Position numbers and translations under genes: made by a program. From assembly GCF_048820915.1 (NCBI RefSeq), contig NZ_JBMERR010000013.1, forward strand, positions 1-64,000: a stretch of DNA of 64,000 bases, written 5' to 3'. Below are positions 32,369-43,663 of the stretch, piece after piece; position 1 is the first letter of the stretch, and every line of letters begins with the position of its first letter. Under the pieces are notes generated by a model. That model was not told the origin of the DNA. It searched no databases and was given only the letters and a program-made list of their open reading frames with translations. This DNA comes from Cribrihabitans_A pelagius. GTDB taxonomy: Bacteria; Pseudomonadota; Alphaproteobacteria; Rhodobacterales; Rhodobacteraceae.

Positions 32369-33701
32369 GCGTCATCCCTTCGATCAACAGCGATGGCACC
32401 ACGGTGGACAGATGGGTGCGGGCGTCATTGGCGGGCACGATCCGGCGCAGCATGCCGCGCAGGTTGCCCGCGATGGTGCATTCGTTGACCGGATAGGCGA
32501 TCTCGCCATTCTCCACCCAGAAGCCCGAGGCGCCCCGGGAGTAGTCGCCGGTGTTCGGGTTGATGGTGGAGCCGATCATCGAGGTCACCAGCAGCCCGGT
32601 GCCCATCTGAGCGACCAGGTCCGCGCGGCTGGCCGCGCCTTGCGTCAGTGCGATGTTCCAGGTCGAGGGGGAGGGCACCCCGCCGATACCGCGGGCGGCG
32701 TTGGCGGTGCTCTCCAGCCCCAGCTTGCGGGCGGAGGCGAGGTCCAGCACCCAGCCTTCCAGGATGCCGTCCGCGACAATGGCCCGGCGGCGGGTGGCGA
32801 GACCCTCGCCGTCGAAGGGGCGGGAGCCTGCGATGCGCGGGCGGTGCGGATCTTCGATGACGGAGAGCGCCGCGGGCAGGACCTGCTGCCCTTGCGAGTC
32901 CTTCAGCCAGGAGGAGCCGCGTGCTACCGCGGCGCCGTTCACCGCTGACAGCAGGTGGCCGATCAGCGACGAGGAAATGCGCTCGTCGAACAGCACCGGG
33001 AAGCTGCCGGTCTTGGGTTTCCGCGCGCCAAGCCGCGCCACCGCGCGTTCGCCTGCGGTGCGGCCGATCTCTTCGGCGCTGCGCAGGTCGGACTGGAAGG
33101 TGCGCGAATCGCCATCGTAGTCGCGCTCCATCCCGGTGCCGCTGCCCGCGATGCCGGTGCAGGAGAGCGACCGCCCGGTGCGCTGGTAGCCGCCGGAAAA
33201 GCCATTCGTCGCCGCCAGATGCACGTGATGGCGTCCATACCCCGCGCCGGCGGATTGCACCTGGGTGATGCCCTCGACCGCCTGGCAGGCGGCTTCGGCC
33301 GCCAGCGCATCTTCCTGCAAGGCGGCAGGGGCGGGCTCGCCCGCGGGGTCAGTGAGCTCCAGCGCGGCCAGGTCCCAGGCCTGCGCGAGCTGCGACGGGT
33401 CCGCAAGCCCGGCATAGGGGTCCTCGGGCGCTTCCCGCGCCATCGCGACCGCGCGTTCGGCCATTGCCGCCAGCGTCTCTCCCCGCGTGTCGGAGGAGGA
33501 GACCAGCGCCTGCTGCTTGCCGACGAAGACCCGCAGCCCGACATCCGTGCCGTCCGAGCGCTCGGCGTGCTCCAGCTTGCCCTCGCGCACTTCGATGCTG
33601 AGGGAGCTGCCCTCCGCCGCCATGGCATCGGCGGCATCCGCGCCGGCCTTGCGGGCGGCATCGATCAGGGCGTGGCAGAGCGCTTCGGGGGACTGTGTCA
33701 T
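32355..33701 (-). CDS. pmbA: PmbA/TldD-family metalloprotease component
   Basis: A 448-residue member of the PmbA (TldE) branch of the TldD/PmbA family, the non-catalytic partner in a heterodimeric peptidase that matures peptides and degrades unfolded ones. Conserved features include SSDTRGETLAAMAERAV near residue 70, FPVLFDERISSSLIGHLL in the middle and NPNTGDYSRGASGFWVENGEI near the C-terminus (shown in short pieces of the family pattern). The HExxxH zinc motif of TldD is absent, as expected for PmbA. ATG 33701 is preferred over the GTG at 33707 because AGGTG lies just before it. Confidence 0.9.
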   Translation of the reverse strand: MTQSPEALCHALIDAARKAGADAADAMAAEGSSLSIEVREGKLEHAERSDGTDVGLRVFVGKQQALVSSSDTRGETLAAMAERAVAMAREAPEDPYAGLADPSQLAQAWDLAALELTDPAGEPAPAALQEDALAAEAACQAVEGITQVQSAGAGYGRHHVHLAATNGFSGGYQRTGRSLSCTGIAGSGTGMERDYDGDSRTFQSDLRSAEEIGRTAGERAVARLGARKPKTGSFPVLFDERISSSLIGHLLSAVNGAAVARGSSWLKDSQGQQVLPAALSVIEDPHRPRIAGSRPFDGEGLATRRRAIVADGILEGWVLDLASARKLGLESTANAARGIGGVPSPSTWNIALTQGAASRADLVAQMGTGLLVTSMIGSTINPNTGDYSRGASGFWVENGEIAYPVNECTIAGNLRGMLRRIVPANDARTHLSTVVPSLLIEGMTLAGN

Positions 33702-34132
33702 GGGCACCTACGGTTTCCGGGGTCCCCTAAGAGCTAGCCAGAGCCGCCGCCTGCCGCAAGGGCGGGAACGATAAAATGGGGCCGCGCAGAGCCGGCCCTC
33801 CGCAGTTTTTTGATGCAGCCGGATGACCGGCACGCGCAGAATGGCAATGACCGCCTGGAGCCGTGTTTTCTTTTTTCATCGGCGCGGGACAAGCCCGCCA
33901 GGCCGCCGCGCTTCGTCGGCTCCCCCCCCCGCGGCCGCGATTTGGCTGGAGCCTGGCGCTGGATTGAAAAGGTTCACGGGATTGGCCGGGATAAACTGCC
34001 AGCCGCACCGCTTCGGATCGCCGCCGGGCGCGCCGACGATGCGCGGTTTTTCTCTTTTGCCTGAATGCCCGTCTTGCTGGCAAAGCGGGCATCGCAGTCA
34101 GAGGCGGGGCGGGACGTCTCTGGCCGGCCCGC
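33702..34132. other. 431-base gap with dispersed repeat, no gene
   Basis: No protein-like ORF. The first 150 bases hold the pmbA leader. From 33880 a copy of a dispersed repeat follows (separate entry). A run of nine C residues lies inside the repeat near 33922-33930. Confidence 0.5.
33880..34046. repeat. Dispersed intergenic repeat, copy A (about 165 bp)
   Basis: This stretch aligns with 46346-46508 over its whole length at roughly three quarters identity by eye. Shared blocks in order are GCGCGGGACAAG, AGGCCGCCGCGC, GCGATTTGGCT, GGGATAAACTGCCAGCC and TTCGGATCGCC. A shorter inverted copy lies near 29190-29260. All are outside genes. No protein or RNA family is recognised. Confidence 0.7.
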
Positions 34133-35656
34133 TTATTTCAGGCGCTGGCCATTGGCCAGGATCTTGCCGTCTTCGGTGATCTCGATCCGCGATGTCAGGC
34201 TGTCCTCGGCCTCGCCCGGGACCGCCAGCATGCCTATCATCATCCGCGCGCCCATCGCGTCGCTGTCGGACATCACGCCGAGCTGGATCAGCTTGTCGAG
34301 CAGCGCGTTGGCGCCGGTCAGCATCAGGTTGGCCTCGCCCGAAGGCGCAGGCATGCCATCGAAGCTCTCCAGATCCTCGTTGTCGAAGGTGAAGTCGCCG
34401 GTGCCGGTCAGCTCGGCCCCGGCGGCGGAGAGCCGCAGCTCCTTCACCGTCAGCGCGTTCAGCTCGCCCGGGGGCTGGCTGCCGCTTTCCACCGGCGCGA
34501 TCGACTCGGGGTCGAAGATGTCGAACAGCAGCGTGACCTTTCCGGCCAGGTCGAGCACCAGCGTGGCCGGGTCATGCGGCAGCACACCGGTGGGGTCGAT
34601 CATGCCCCAGAACATTTCCGGCAGCGCGAAGTCGCGCAGGGTGACGCCGAGCGCGAAATCCTGCTCCTCGCCGGTTCCCGAAACCGGCATCATCAAGCGC
34701 AGCCCGGCTTCGGCCATGCGCAGGGACAGCGGGAAGGGCATTTCGGTGCCGCTGATGTTCAGCTCGGCGTCCTGCTGGCTGAGCCCGTAGGTCAGCTGTT
34801 CGGCATTCAGCGCCACATCGACCGCGCCGCCGCCCGAGCGGGTCTCCATCGCGAAACTCTCGCCCTCGCCGGTGCCCGCGATGGCGCCGTTGCCGCCGGT
34901 AAAGGTGAAGCGGCCGTCAAAGCCGGCTCCGGCGTCGAGCAGGGCGGCCATGTCGGCAGTCTCCAGCCCCTCGGGGATGCTGCTGCTGCCGGTGAAGGCC
35001 AGCCCCTCCAGCGCGCCCTTGAAGGAGCCCTTGGCGTCGTTTTCCGCATCGACGAAGGCCAAGTGGTAGGTCAGCGCCGCCGCACTCAGCTGCTGGCCAT
35101 AGCTGCGGGTGCCGTCCGCCTTCATCGTGGTCTCGGCCGTCACCTCCTGCAGCGCCATGCTGAACTGCGCGGCCTCCGGCGGAATCACCTCGCCATCGGC
35201 CTGCAGATCCTTCAGGTCGAGCGTGAGCTCTGGCGCGGCATAAGCATAGGTCATCTCCGACGCATCGCCGGTCACGGTGACGGGGCTGCCGTCATGCCCA
35301 TAGATCAGCGTGCCGGAGACGTCGTCCTCCGGGCCGGTGAAGGCGAAGGCAACCGGCATCCCGGCAGGCAGCAGCACGCTGACGCTGCCGTCGCCGTTTT
35401 CCTCAAAGCGGATCTGCGGCAGCGAGATGCGGGCGCTGCTCTCCTCCGCAGCTTCGCCTGCGGTCATGGTCAGGCCGGAAACCGTGAGCGTGCTGCCAGA
35501 CAGCGTCTCGGTGGCCTCGACGGCATAGCCGGTGGTGTTCAGATAGGACTTCCAGTCGTCCCAGACCTCCTGCGCAGTGAGATCGGCAAGCGCGCCCTGG
35601 GCAGAGAAGAAAACCAATGCCGCAGCGGTACCGCTGCGTGCAAGAATTGCGGACAT
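34133..35656 (-). CDS. DUF2125 family exported protein
   Basis: A 507-residue protein with a signal peptide (about residues 1-24, ending GALA-DL) and a long beta-rich body made of repeating two-strand units, typical of DUF2125 proteins of Rhodobacterales. It resembles AsmA/YdgA-like envelope proteins in texture. Function unknown; a periplasmic location is likely. Acidic composition. Monocistronic, and divergent from the SDR gene with a 133-base gap. Confidence 0.8.
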   Translation of the reverse strand: MSAILARSGTAAALVFFSAQGALADLTAQEVWDDWKSYLNTTGYAVEATETLSGSTLTVSGLTMTAGEAAEESSARISLPQIRFEENGDGSVSVLLPAGMPVAFAFTGPEDDVSGTLIYGHDGSPVTVTGDASEMTYAYAAPELTLDLKDLQADGEVIPPEAAQFSMALQEVTAETTMKADGTRSYGQQLSAAALTYHLAFVDAENDAKGSFKGALEGLAFTGSSSIPEGLETADMAALLDAGAGFDGRFTFTGGNGAIAGTGEGESFAMETRSGGGAVDVALNAEQLTYGLSQQDAELNISGTEMPFPLSLRMAEAGLRLMMPVSGTGEEQDFALGVTLRDFALPEMFWGMIDPTGVLPHDPATLVLDLAGKVTLLFDIFDPESIAPVESGSQPPGELNALTVKELRLSAAGAELTGTGDFTFDNEDLESFDGMPAPSGEANLMLTGANALLDKLIQLGVMSDSDAMGARMMIGMLAVPGEAEDSLTSRIEITEDGKILANGQRLK

Positions 35657-35789
35657 GAGGGGACCTTTCCCGGTAAGCTTTGCGCCGCATCGTCGGCCCC
35701 GGGCGCCGGGCCGTCAAGGGGCCGCGGGCTGGACCGTTCCCCGTTTCCGCCGTACCACGGGGGCAAAGGCCAAACCGAAAGGGTGAGAC

Positions 35790-36539
35790 ATGGATTTCAG
35801 TGGCAAGACAGTGGCTATCACCGGCGCCAGCGGCGGCATCGGCGCCGAGGCGGCACGGGTATTTTCGCAGGCGGGCGCCAACCTGGCGCTGCTCGCCCGC
35901 AGCGGCGGCAAGCTTGATGCGCTGGCGGCGGAGATCGGCGGCAACGTGCGTTGCTTTGCCTGCGACGTATCGGATCACGCGGCGGTGGAGGCGGCGCTAA
36001 ATGCGGCGCGAAAGGAATTCGGCAGCCTTGATGTGCTGATCAACAACGCGGGCGTGATCGAGCCGATCGCGCGGCTGGAGGACGCCAGCCCGGAAGCCTG
36101 GGCCAAGCTGATCGATATCAACGTGACCGGCGTCTTCAACGGCATCCGCGCCGCGCTGCCGCTGATGAAACCCGCCGGCGGCGGCACCATCATCACCGTG
36201 AGCTCGGGCGCGGCCCACAACCCGCTGGAAGGCTGGAGCGCCTATTGCACTTCCAAGGCGGGCGCGGCGATGCTGACCCGGGCGCTGGACCTGGAAGAGC
36301 GCGGCAACGGCATCCGCGCGCTGGGCCTGTCGCCGGGCACCGTGGCGACCCAGATGCAGCGCGACATAAAGGCGAGCGGCATCAACCCGGTGAGCGAGCT
36401 GGACTGGGAAGTCCATGTCCCCGCCGAATGGCCCGCCCGCACGCTCCTGTGGATGTGCACGCCGGACGCGGATGAGTTCATCGGCGAGGAGATCTCCCTG
36501 CGCGAGGAGCGCATCCGCAAGCGGGCGGGGCTGATTTGA
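35790..36539 (+). CDS. Short-chain dehydrogenase/reductase
   Basis: A 249-residue classical SDR. The cofactor motif TGASGGIG is at residues 10-17, NNAG at about 86-89, and the catalytic Ser-Tyr-Lys are in VSSGAAHN (Ser) and AYCTSKAG (Tyr, Lys). Substrate unknown; the adjacent enoyl-CoA hydratase suggests a role in acyl-CoA or polyketide-like metabolism. Its stop (TGA 36537-36539) overlaps the TTG start of the next gene. Confidence 0.9.
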   Translation: MDFSGKTVAITGASGGIGAEAARVFSQAGANLALLARSGGKLDALAAEIGGNVRCFACDVSDHAAVEAALNAARKEFGSLDVLINNAGVIEPIARLEDASPEAWAKLIDINVTGVFNGIRAALPLMKPAGGGTIITVSSGAAHNPLEGWSAYCTSKAGAAMLTRALDLEERGNGIRALGLSPGTVATQMQRDIKASGINPVSELDWEVHVPAEWPARTLLWMCTPDADEFIGEEISLREERIRKRAGLI

Positions 36540-37147
36540 TCCGGCTCGAAACGGCGGAGAATGGGCTGTGGACGGTCACCATCGACCGTCCGCAGAAGGC
36601 CAACTCGCTGACCGCGGCGATGCTGGAGGAACTGGCGGAAATCGCGGAGCGCGCGCAGGAGGCCCGCGGGCTGATCGTGACCGGGGCAGGCTCCGTGTTC
36701 AGCGCCGGCGCCGATCTGGAGGAAGCGCGGGCCGGGCTTGCCACGTCACCCCTGTGGGAACGGCTCTCGGGCGCGGTGGCGGCGCTGCCCTGTCTGACGG
36801 TGGCGGCGCTGAACGGTACGCTGGCGGGCGGCGCCAACGGCATGGCGCTGGCCTGCGATCTGCGCATTGCGGTGCCCTCGGCCAAGGTTTTCTACCCGGT
36901 GATGAAGCTCGGCTATCTGCCGCAGCCCTCGGACGCGGGCCGCATGGCGGCGCTGATCGGGCCTGCGCGCACCAAGCTGATCCTGGCGGCGGGGCAGAAG
37001 ATCACCGCTGAGGAAGCCTGCGATTACGGGCTGGTCGACCGTATCGTGGAGCCTGACGCGCTGATGGAGACCGCAGAGGCGCTCTTGGCCGATTCCCTGG
37101 CCGCCGACCGGGACGTCGCCCGCGCCATCCTCAAGGCTTGCAGCTAA
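36536..37147 (+). CDS. Enoyl-CoA hydratase/isomerase family protein
   Basis: A 203-residue crotonase-fold protein, shorter than typical (about 260). The oxyanion-hole regions SAGADLEEA and GTLAGGANGMALACDLRIA are clear, but the two catalytic Glu of enoyl-CoA hydratase are not obvious, so the reaction is uncertain. Translation appears to start at a TTG overlapping the stop of the SDR gene (TTGA), as no ATG lies early in frame. This coupling suggests the two enzymes act together. Confidence 0.85.
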   Translation: MIRLETAENGLWTVTIDRPQKANSLTAAMLEELAEIAERAQEARGLIVTGAGSVFSAGADLEEARAGLATSPLWERLSGAVAALPCLTVAALNGTLAGGANGMALACDLRIAVPSAKVFYPVMKLGYLPQPSDAGRMAALIGPARTKLILAAGQKITAEEACDYGLVDRIVEPDALMETAEALLADSLAADRDVARAILKACS

Positions 37148-37189
37148 GAGGGGGAGGCTCCCGCCCGCCCGGAGTGCATGGGCATGCCC

Positions 37190-37229
37190 CCCGGCCCGTT
37201 GGGCCGGGCGCCGCGCGTGCGCGCGGCGC
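37190..37229. terminator. GC-rich hairpin pair in a convergent gap
   Basis: CCCGGCCC-GTT-GGGCCGGG (37190-37208) is followed at once by GCGCCGCGCG-TG-CGCGCGGCGC (37208-37229). They lie between the convergent enoyl-CoA hydratase and HNH genes. No T-tract on either side; a two-way terminator or repeat element is likely. Confidence 0.5.
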
Positions 37230-37249
37230 GGGCTCACGAATGCCACCGC

Positions 37250-37561
37250 TCACTTGCGGGCGCGGCGCTTGCCGGGCACGCGGGAGCGGAACTCCGGCGG
37301 GCGCTTCTGCACCCAAGCGATGAACTTCGCGAGCCGCGGGTGGCTTTGCAGCGCTTGCGGAGTGTTGTAGTGGCGCGCCAACTCCGCCTCGCTTAACGCC
37401 GCGTGGATCTCGCGGTGGCAGATGTCGTGCATGAGAACCACCGGGCCGCCCTTGCCTCCCTTCAGTTTTGGGATCAGATGGTGCTGGCTTTGCGGCACAC
37501 CTGCGGGAATGGGCCGGCCGCAGAGCGGGCAAAGCGGATCCGGCTGAGGCGGTTCGGACAT
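37250..37561 (-). CDS. HNH endonuclease-like protein
   Basis: A 103-residue small protein with two zinc-type cysteines (CPLCGRP) followed by the HNH-like core QHHLIPKLKGG and MHDICHREIH. The arrangement fits the McrA-like HNH family found singly in many alphaproteobacteria. DNA cleavage is possible but unproven. ATG 37561 is preceded by AAAGGG at 6 bases; ATG 37567 is an alternative. It is divergent from the flavoprotein gene. Confidence 0.8.
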   Translation of the reverse strand: MSEPPQPDPLCPLCGRPIPAGVPQSQHHLIPKLKGGKGGPVVLMHDICHREIHAALSEAELARHYNTPQALQSHPRLAKFIAWVQKRPPEFRSRVPGKRRARK

Positions 37562-37629
37562 CTGCATCCCTTTCGCGCTGGGGTGGCCCGGATAGAAACG
37601 CGCGAGCAACCGGCTGGCAAGAGGACGGC

Positions 37630-38844
37630 ATGACACAAGCACAGGATCTGCAAGTGGAGGCGCTGGTGATCGGCGCCGGGCCGGCCGGGCTGATGGCGGC
37701 GGGCGAGCTGGCGCGCGCAGGCCACCGCGTGCTGGTGGCAGAGGCGAAGCCCTCGGTTGCGCGCAAGTTCCTCATGGCGGGCAAGTCCGGGCTGAACCTC
37801 ACCAAGGACGAGCCCCTTGCAAAGCTGCTCCCACAATACGGCACTGCTTCCGGCTGGCTCGCCCCGATGGTCGAAGCCTTTGACGCCGCGGCGGTGCAGG
37901 ACTGGGCGCGCGGGCTGGGGGCGGAGCTGTTCACCGGCTCCACCGGACGTGTCTTTCCCACCGTGATGAAGGCCTCTCCGCTGCTGCGCGCCTGGCTGGC
38001 GCAACTCGACGGCCTTGGGGTGGAGCGGCGCACGCGCTGGCGCTGGTGCGGCTGGCAGGACGGCGCTTTCGCCTTTGAGACCCCGGAGGGGCCGCGCCGG
38101 GTCGCGGCGCGCGCCACCGTGCTGGCGCTGGGCGGGGCGAGCTGGGCGCGGCTGGGCTCGGACGGGGCCTGGGCGCCGCGGCTGGCGGACAGGGGCGTGG
38201 AGATCGCGCCTTTCCAGCCGGCCAACGCCGGGCTCCTGGTGGAGTGGACGCCGCACATGGGCCCGCTTTTCGGCCAGCCGCTGAAGGGCATCGCGCTGAG
38301 CGCGGGTCCGCTGTCGTCGCGCGGCGAGGCGGTGATTTCCGAACGCGGGCTGGAGGGCGGCGGCATCTACGCGGTCTCCGCCGCGGTGCGGGAGGGGCAG
38401 GCGCTGACACTGGACCTGCTGCCGGACCTGACACAGGCCGAAGTGGCCCGCCGCCTGTCCCGGCCGCGCGGCAAGGCCAGTTTCTCCAACCACCTGCGGA
38501 AGACGCTGAAGCTCGGCCCGGCCCGCACCGCGCTGCTGCAGGAATTCGCGCGCCCCATGCCTCAGGAACCGGACGCACTTGCCCTGCTCATCAAGTCGCT
38601 GCCGGTGCGCCACCAGGGGCTCAGGCCGCTGGACGAGGCGATTTCCGCTGCGGGCGGCGTCGCCCGCGAAGCACTGGACGCAGGGCTGATGCTGAAGGCG
38701 CTCCCCGGCACCTTCTGCGCCGGGGAGATGCTGGATTGGGAGGCGCCCACCGGGGGCTACCTGTTGACCGGCTGCCTCGCCACAGGGCGCTGGGCCGGGC
38801 GGGCGGCGGCAGATTACTTGGCCAGATCCGCCACCCGGCGGTAG
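37630..38844 (+). CDS. BaiN/RdsA-like NAD(P)/FAD-dependent oxidoreductase (TIGR03862 type)
   Basis: A 404-residue flavoprotein of the HI0933 family. Features: FAD motif VIGAGPAGLMAAGELARAGH, MAGKSGLNLTKDEP, FTGSTGRVFPTVMKASPLLRA (read as separate family blocks), LALGGASWARLGSDG, and the C-terminal CAGEMLDWEAPTGGYLLTGCLATGR pattern. Natural substrate unknown for this subgroup. Its last 31 bases overlap the end of the convergent GST gene. Confidence 0.85.
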   Translation: MTQAQDLQVEALVIGAGPAGLMAAGELARAGHRVLVAEAKPSVARKFLMAGKSGLNLTKDEPLAKLLPQYGTASGWLAPMVEAFDAAAVQDWARGLGAELFTGSTGRVFPTVMKASPLLRAWLAQLDGLGVERRTRWRWCGWQDGAFAFETPEGPRRVAARATVLALGGASWARLGSDGAWAPRLADRGVEIAPFQPANAGLLVEWTPHMGPLFGQPLKGIALSAGPLSSRGEAVISERGLEGGGIYAVSAAVREGQALTLDLLPDLTQAEVARRLSRPRGKASFSNHLRKTLKLGPARTALLQEFARPMPQEPDALALLIKSLPVRHQGLRPLDEAISAAGGVAREALDAGLMLKALPGTFCAGEMLDWEAPTGGYLLTGCLATGRWAGRAAADYLARSATRR

Positions 38845-39404
38845 GCGTCCCGCGCGCGCAGCCGCTTGCCATAGGCCAGCATCCCCTCGCTTTCGACCGG
38901 GAACTTGGCGGCATAGGCCCAGTTCAGGCAATGTCCGCAAATGATGTCGGCGATGGTGAACTCATCGCCCATCAGGAAGTGGCCGCCGAGCCGCGCCTCC
39001 AGCCGCGCGAGGTTGCGGGCGAACTCCCACTTGAGGCTCTCCTTCACTGCCGAGACGCGATGTTCTTCCGGCAGGATGAAGCTGTGCCGCGCGGCGGTCC
39101 AGAGCACCGCGTCCAGCTCGTCCAGCACCAGATGGGTGAGCGCATCCTGACGGGCGCGGGCCAGGGTGCCGGCAGAGGCTGTGAGCTGGCCGTGCTTGTC
39201 GGCGAGATAGGTAACAATCGCGGTGGAATCGGAGATCGCCTCCTCGCCCTCCACAAGGACCGGCACCTTGCCGGAGGTGTTCAGCGCGCGCACCTCGGGG
39301 CTTTGGGGCCCGTGCAGCTTCAGCTCGTAAGGCGCGCCGATCTCCTCCAGCGCCCAGAGCACCCGGAAAGCGCGGGTCCGCGGTGTTCCGATGACAGTAT
39401 ACAT
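38814..39404 (-). CDS. Glutathione S-transferase family protein
   Basis: A 196-residue GST. The N-terminal thioredoxin-like domain has TPRTRAFRVLWALEEIG, the cis-Pro in GKVPVLVEG and the glutathione-binding ISDSTAIVTYLAD. The all-helical C-terminal domain has the capping motif FTIADIICGHCLNW. Soluble detoxification or isomerase activity is likely. ATG 39404 has GGGGAG upstream; an ATG at 39428 would add 8 residues. Its 3' end overlaps the convergent flavoprotein gene. Confidence 0.88.
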   Translation of the reverse strand: MYTVIGTPRTRAFRVLWALEEIGAPYELKLHGPQSPEVRALNTSGKVPVLVEGEEAISDSTAIVTYLADKHGQLTASAGTLARARQDALTHLVLDELDAVLWTAARHSFILPEEHRVSAVKESLKWEFARNLARLEARLGGHFLMGDEFTIADIICGHCLNWAYAAKFPVESEGMLAYGKRLRARDAYRRVADLAK

Positions 39405-39466
39405 GCGGTGGTTCTCCCCTGTTTTCATGCGCCTGCATCACGTGTCGCAGGCGTTTCAGCGCAGTC

Positions 39467-40495
39467 TCAGCGGGCGCGGCCCAGCATGGCAAGCCGGATC
39501 AGCGCGCGCTCCATCAGGGCCATCGCCGGCGCGGTCTGCCCGGCCGAACGCAGCAGCAAGTCGGTATCGGTGATCAAGGTCAGCGCGGTTTCCAGCCGCG
39601 CAGCGCCCCAGTTCTGGGCCTGGCGCAGCACCCGGTCGCGCCGCTTGCCGTAAAGCGGCGGGCGCAGGCGGCCGATGCCCTGGGCCGGGCCGCCCGGATC
39701 GGCGGCCACGGTGTAAAGCGTGCGGAAATGTCTTGTGGCGCCGATGCAGAGCGTTACCGCATTGGTGCCCTGCGCCTCAAGCCGCGCGATCAGCGGGCCG
39801 ATCTCGGCGCTGCGGCCGTCGGCGGCGGCGTTCAGAACGTCGTCAAGCGCCGCTTCGGTCGATTGCGGCGCGACGGCGGCGATATCGTCGAGCGTCAGCG
39901 GGGTGTCGTCGCCGTACTTATAAAGCGCCAGCTTTTCCACCATGCGGGAAAAATCGCCCGGACCGATGTCATTGGCAATATCGCTGAGCGCCGACATGCT
40001 GTCCCCCGGCACGTCGCGAATCTGCGCCTCGCCCAGGATGCGCTCGATCTCGGCGCGGGACGGCGGGTCGTCGTAGATGCCCGCTGCGTAGGCGTTGGAA
40101 TGTCCCTCGAAGGCCTTGCGCAGCTTGGACGTTGCCTTGAGCTGGCCCGCGGTCACCACGATCTGCGCGTCGCCCGGCTGCCAGTCCTGCAGGGTGGAGA
40201 GGATCGCGGGCGTCGCCGTATCATTCGCGCCCTCGACAAAGACCGCGCGCTGGCCGGGGAAGAAGCCCACCGCCTTCACCGCGTCCAGAAGCTGGGCAGG
40301 ATCCTTGCGCAGATCGGCGCCGGGCAGCCGAGTGAGGCGCATCTCCTCCTCGGCGGCGGGGCCCAGCAGCTTGGCCAGGAGCTGCTGCCGCTTGAGCGCC
40401 ACCCGCATCGCATCGGCGCCATAGATCAGCACCCCGATTTTGCCGGGATCGGGGCGGGCGAAGTAGCCCTCGGCGTCGCGGGGCGAGAGTTTCAT
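39467..40495 (-). CDS. holA: DNA polymerase III subunit delta
   Basis: A 342-residue clamp-loader subunit. The N-terminal domain has LIYGADAMRVALKRQQL and AVKAVGFFPGQRAVFVEGA, the middle has VVTAGQLKATSKLRKAFE and the C-terminal third contains the conserved collar region (LCIGATRHFRTL, RRDRVLRQAQNW). Delta opens the beta clamp during loading. It overlaps lptE by 4 bases in the order leuS-lptE-holA, a conserved alphaproteobacterial arrangement. Confidence 0.92.
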   Translation of the reverse strand: MKLSPRDAEGYFARPDPGKIGVLIYGADAMRVALKRQQLLAKLLGPAAEEEMRLTRLPGADLRKDPAQLLDAVKAVGFFPGQRAVFVEGANDTATPAILSTLQDWQPGDAQIVVTAGQLKATSKLRKAFEGHSNAYAAGIYDDPPSRAEIERILGEAQIRDVPGDSMSALSDIANDIGPGDFSRMVEKLALYKYGDDTPLTLDDIAAVAPQSTEAALDDVLNAAADGRSAEIGPLIARLEAQGTNAVTLCIGATRHFRTLYTVAADPGGPAQGIGRLRPPLYGKRRDRVLRQAQNWGAARLETALTLITDTDLLLRSAGQTAPAMALMERALIRLAMLGRAR

Positions 40496-41008
40496 CCGGC
40501 GGTGGCAGTTTCGGTTTCAGGCGCGCTGTCCAGGCCGGTGGCGAGCAGCCGGGCGGCGATCTGCTCGGCCAGGATCACCATCAGCCGCTCGTGCGCATCG
40601 CGTTCGCCTGCGAGCGTTTCGACCGTGGAGCCGGTGGCGGAATAGCCGGTGAAGTTCTCGGCCTTGCCGCTGGCCACCACCACGCCGTCGGACCGGCGCA
40701 TCAGCGCATAGCCGGCGGTGCCAATGATCGAGTAGCGGGTGATCTCCGAATCGGCGGTGATCGCCTGGCCCTCGTCGCGGGTGGAGAGCGTGAGGTTCAG
40801 CCGGTAGGCGCCGCCGCCGCGGCCGAGCCTGTCCTCCAGGCTGCGGACCAGGAAGTAGGCGTCGCTTTCGCTGGCACCGGCGATCTCCTGCGGCGACTGG
40901 ATCTCGACCTGGCCGTAAAGCGCAGCACCGCTGCCGCCGGGGGCGAGCACCGGGGTGAAGCCGCAGGCGGCTGCCAGCAGCGGCAGCGCCAGCAGCAGGG
41001 TTCTGCGG

Positions 41009-41022
<14 letters not shown>
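40492..41022 (-). CDS. lptE: LPS-assembly lipoprotein LptE
   Basis: A 176-residue outer-membrane lipoprotein that plugs LptD during lipopolysaccharide insertion. The lipobox LAAACGF is clear (Cys at about residue 20). The body is short and beta-rich with a C-terminal helix (AHERLMVILAEQIAARLLA). Assignment rests on lipobox, size and conserved position between leuS and holA; sequence conservation in this family is low. It overlaps both neighbours (14 and 4 bases). Confidence 0.85.
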
Positions 41023-43573
<2,551 letters not shown>

Positions 43574-43663
43574 CAGAGCGGTCCTTTGCATAAAAACGCC
43601 GGGCGAGGGGCCCGGCGCTTCTGATAATGGGGTTTGGCAGGTGATTCCAGAGCGCAGGGCAGG

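Noticed and set aside
34133..35656. AsmA or porin identity for the DUF2125 protein
   Set aside because: Beta-rich texture is similar, but the terminal aromatic signal of porins and AsmA motifs are absent.
37250..37561. HNH protein as part of a restriction system
   Set aside because: No methyltransferase or specificity gene is nearby; ccrM is 13 kb away and is a stand-alone cell-cycle enzyme.
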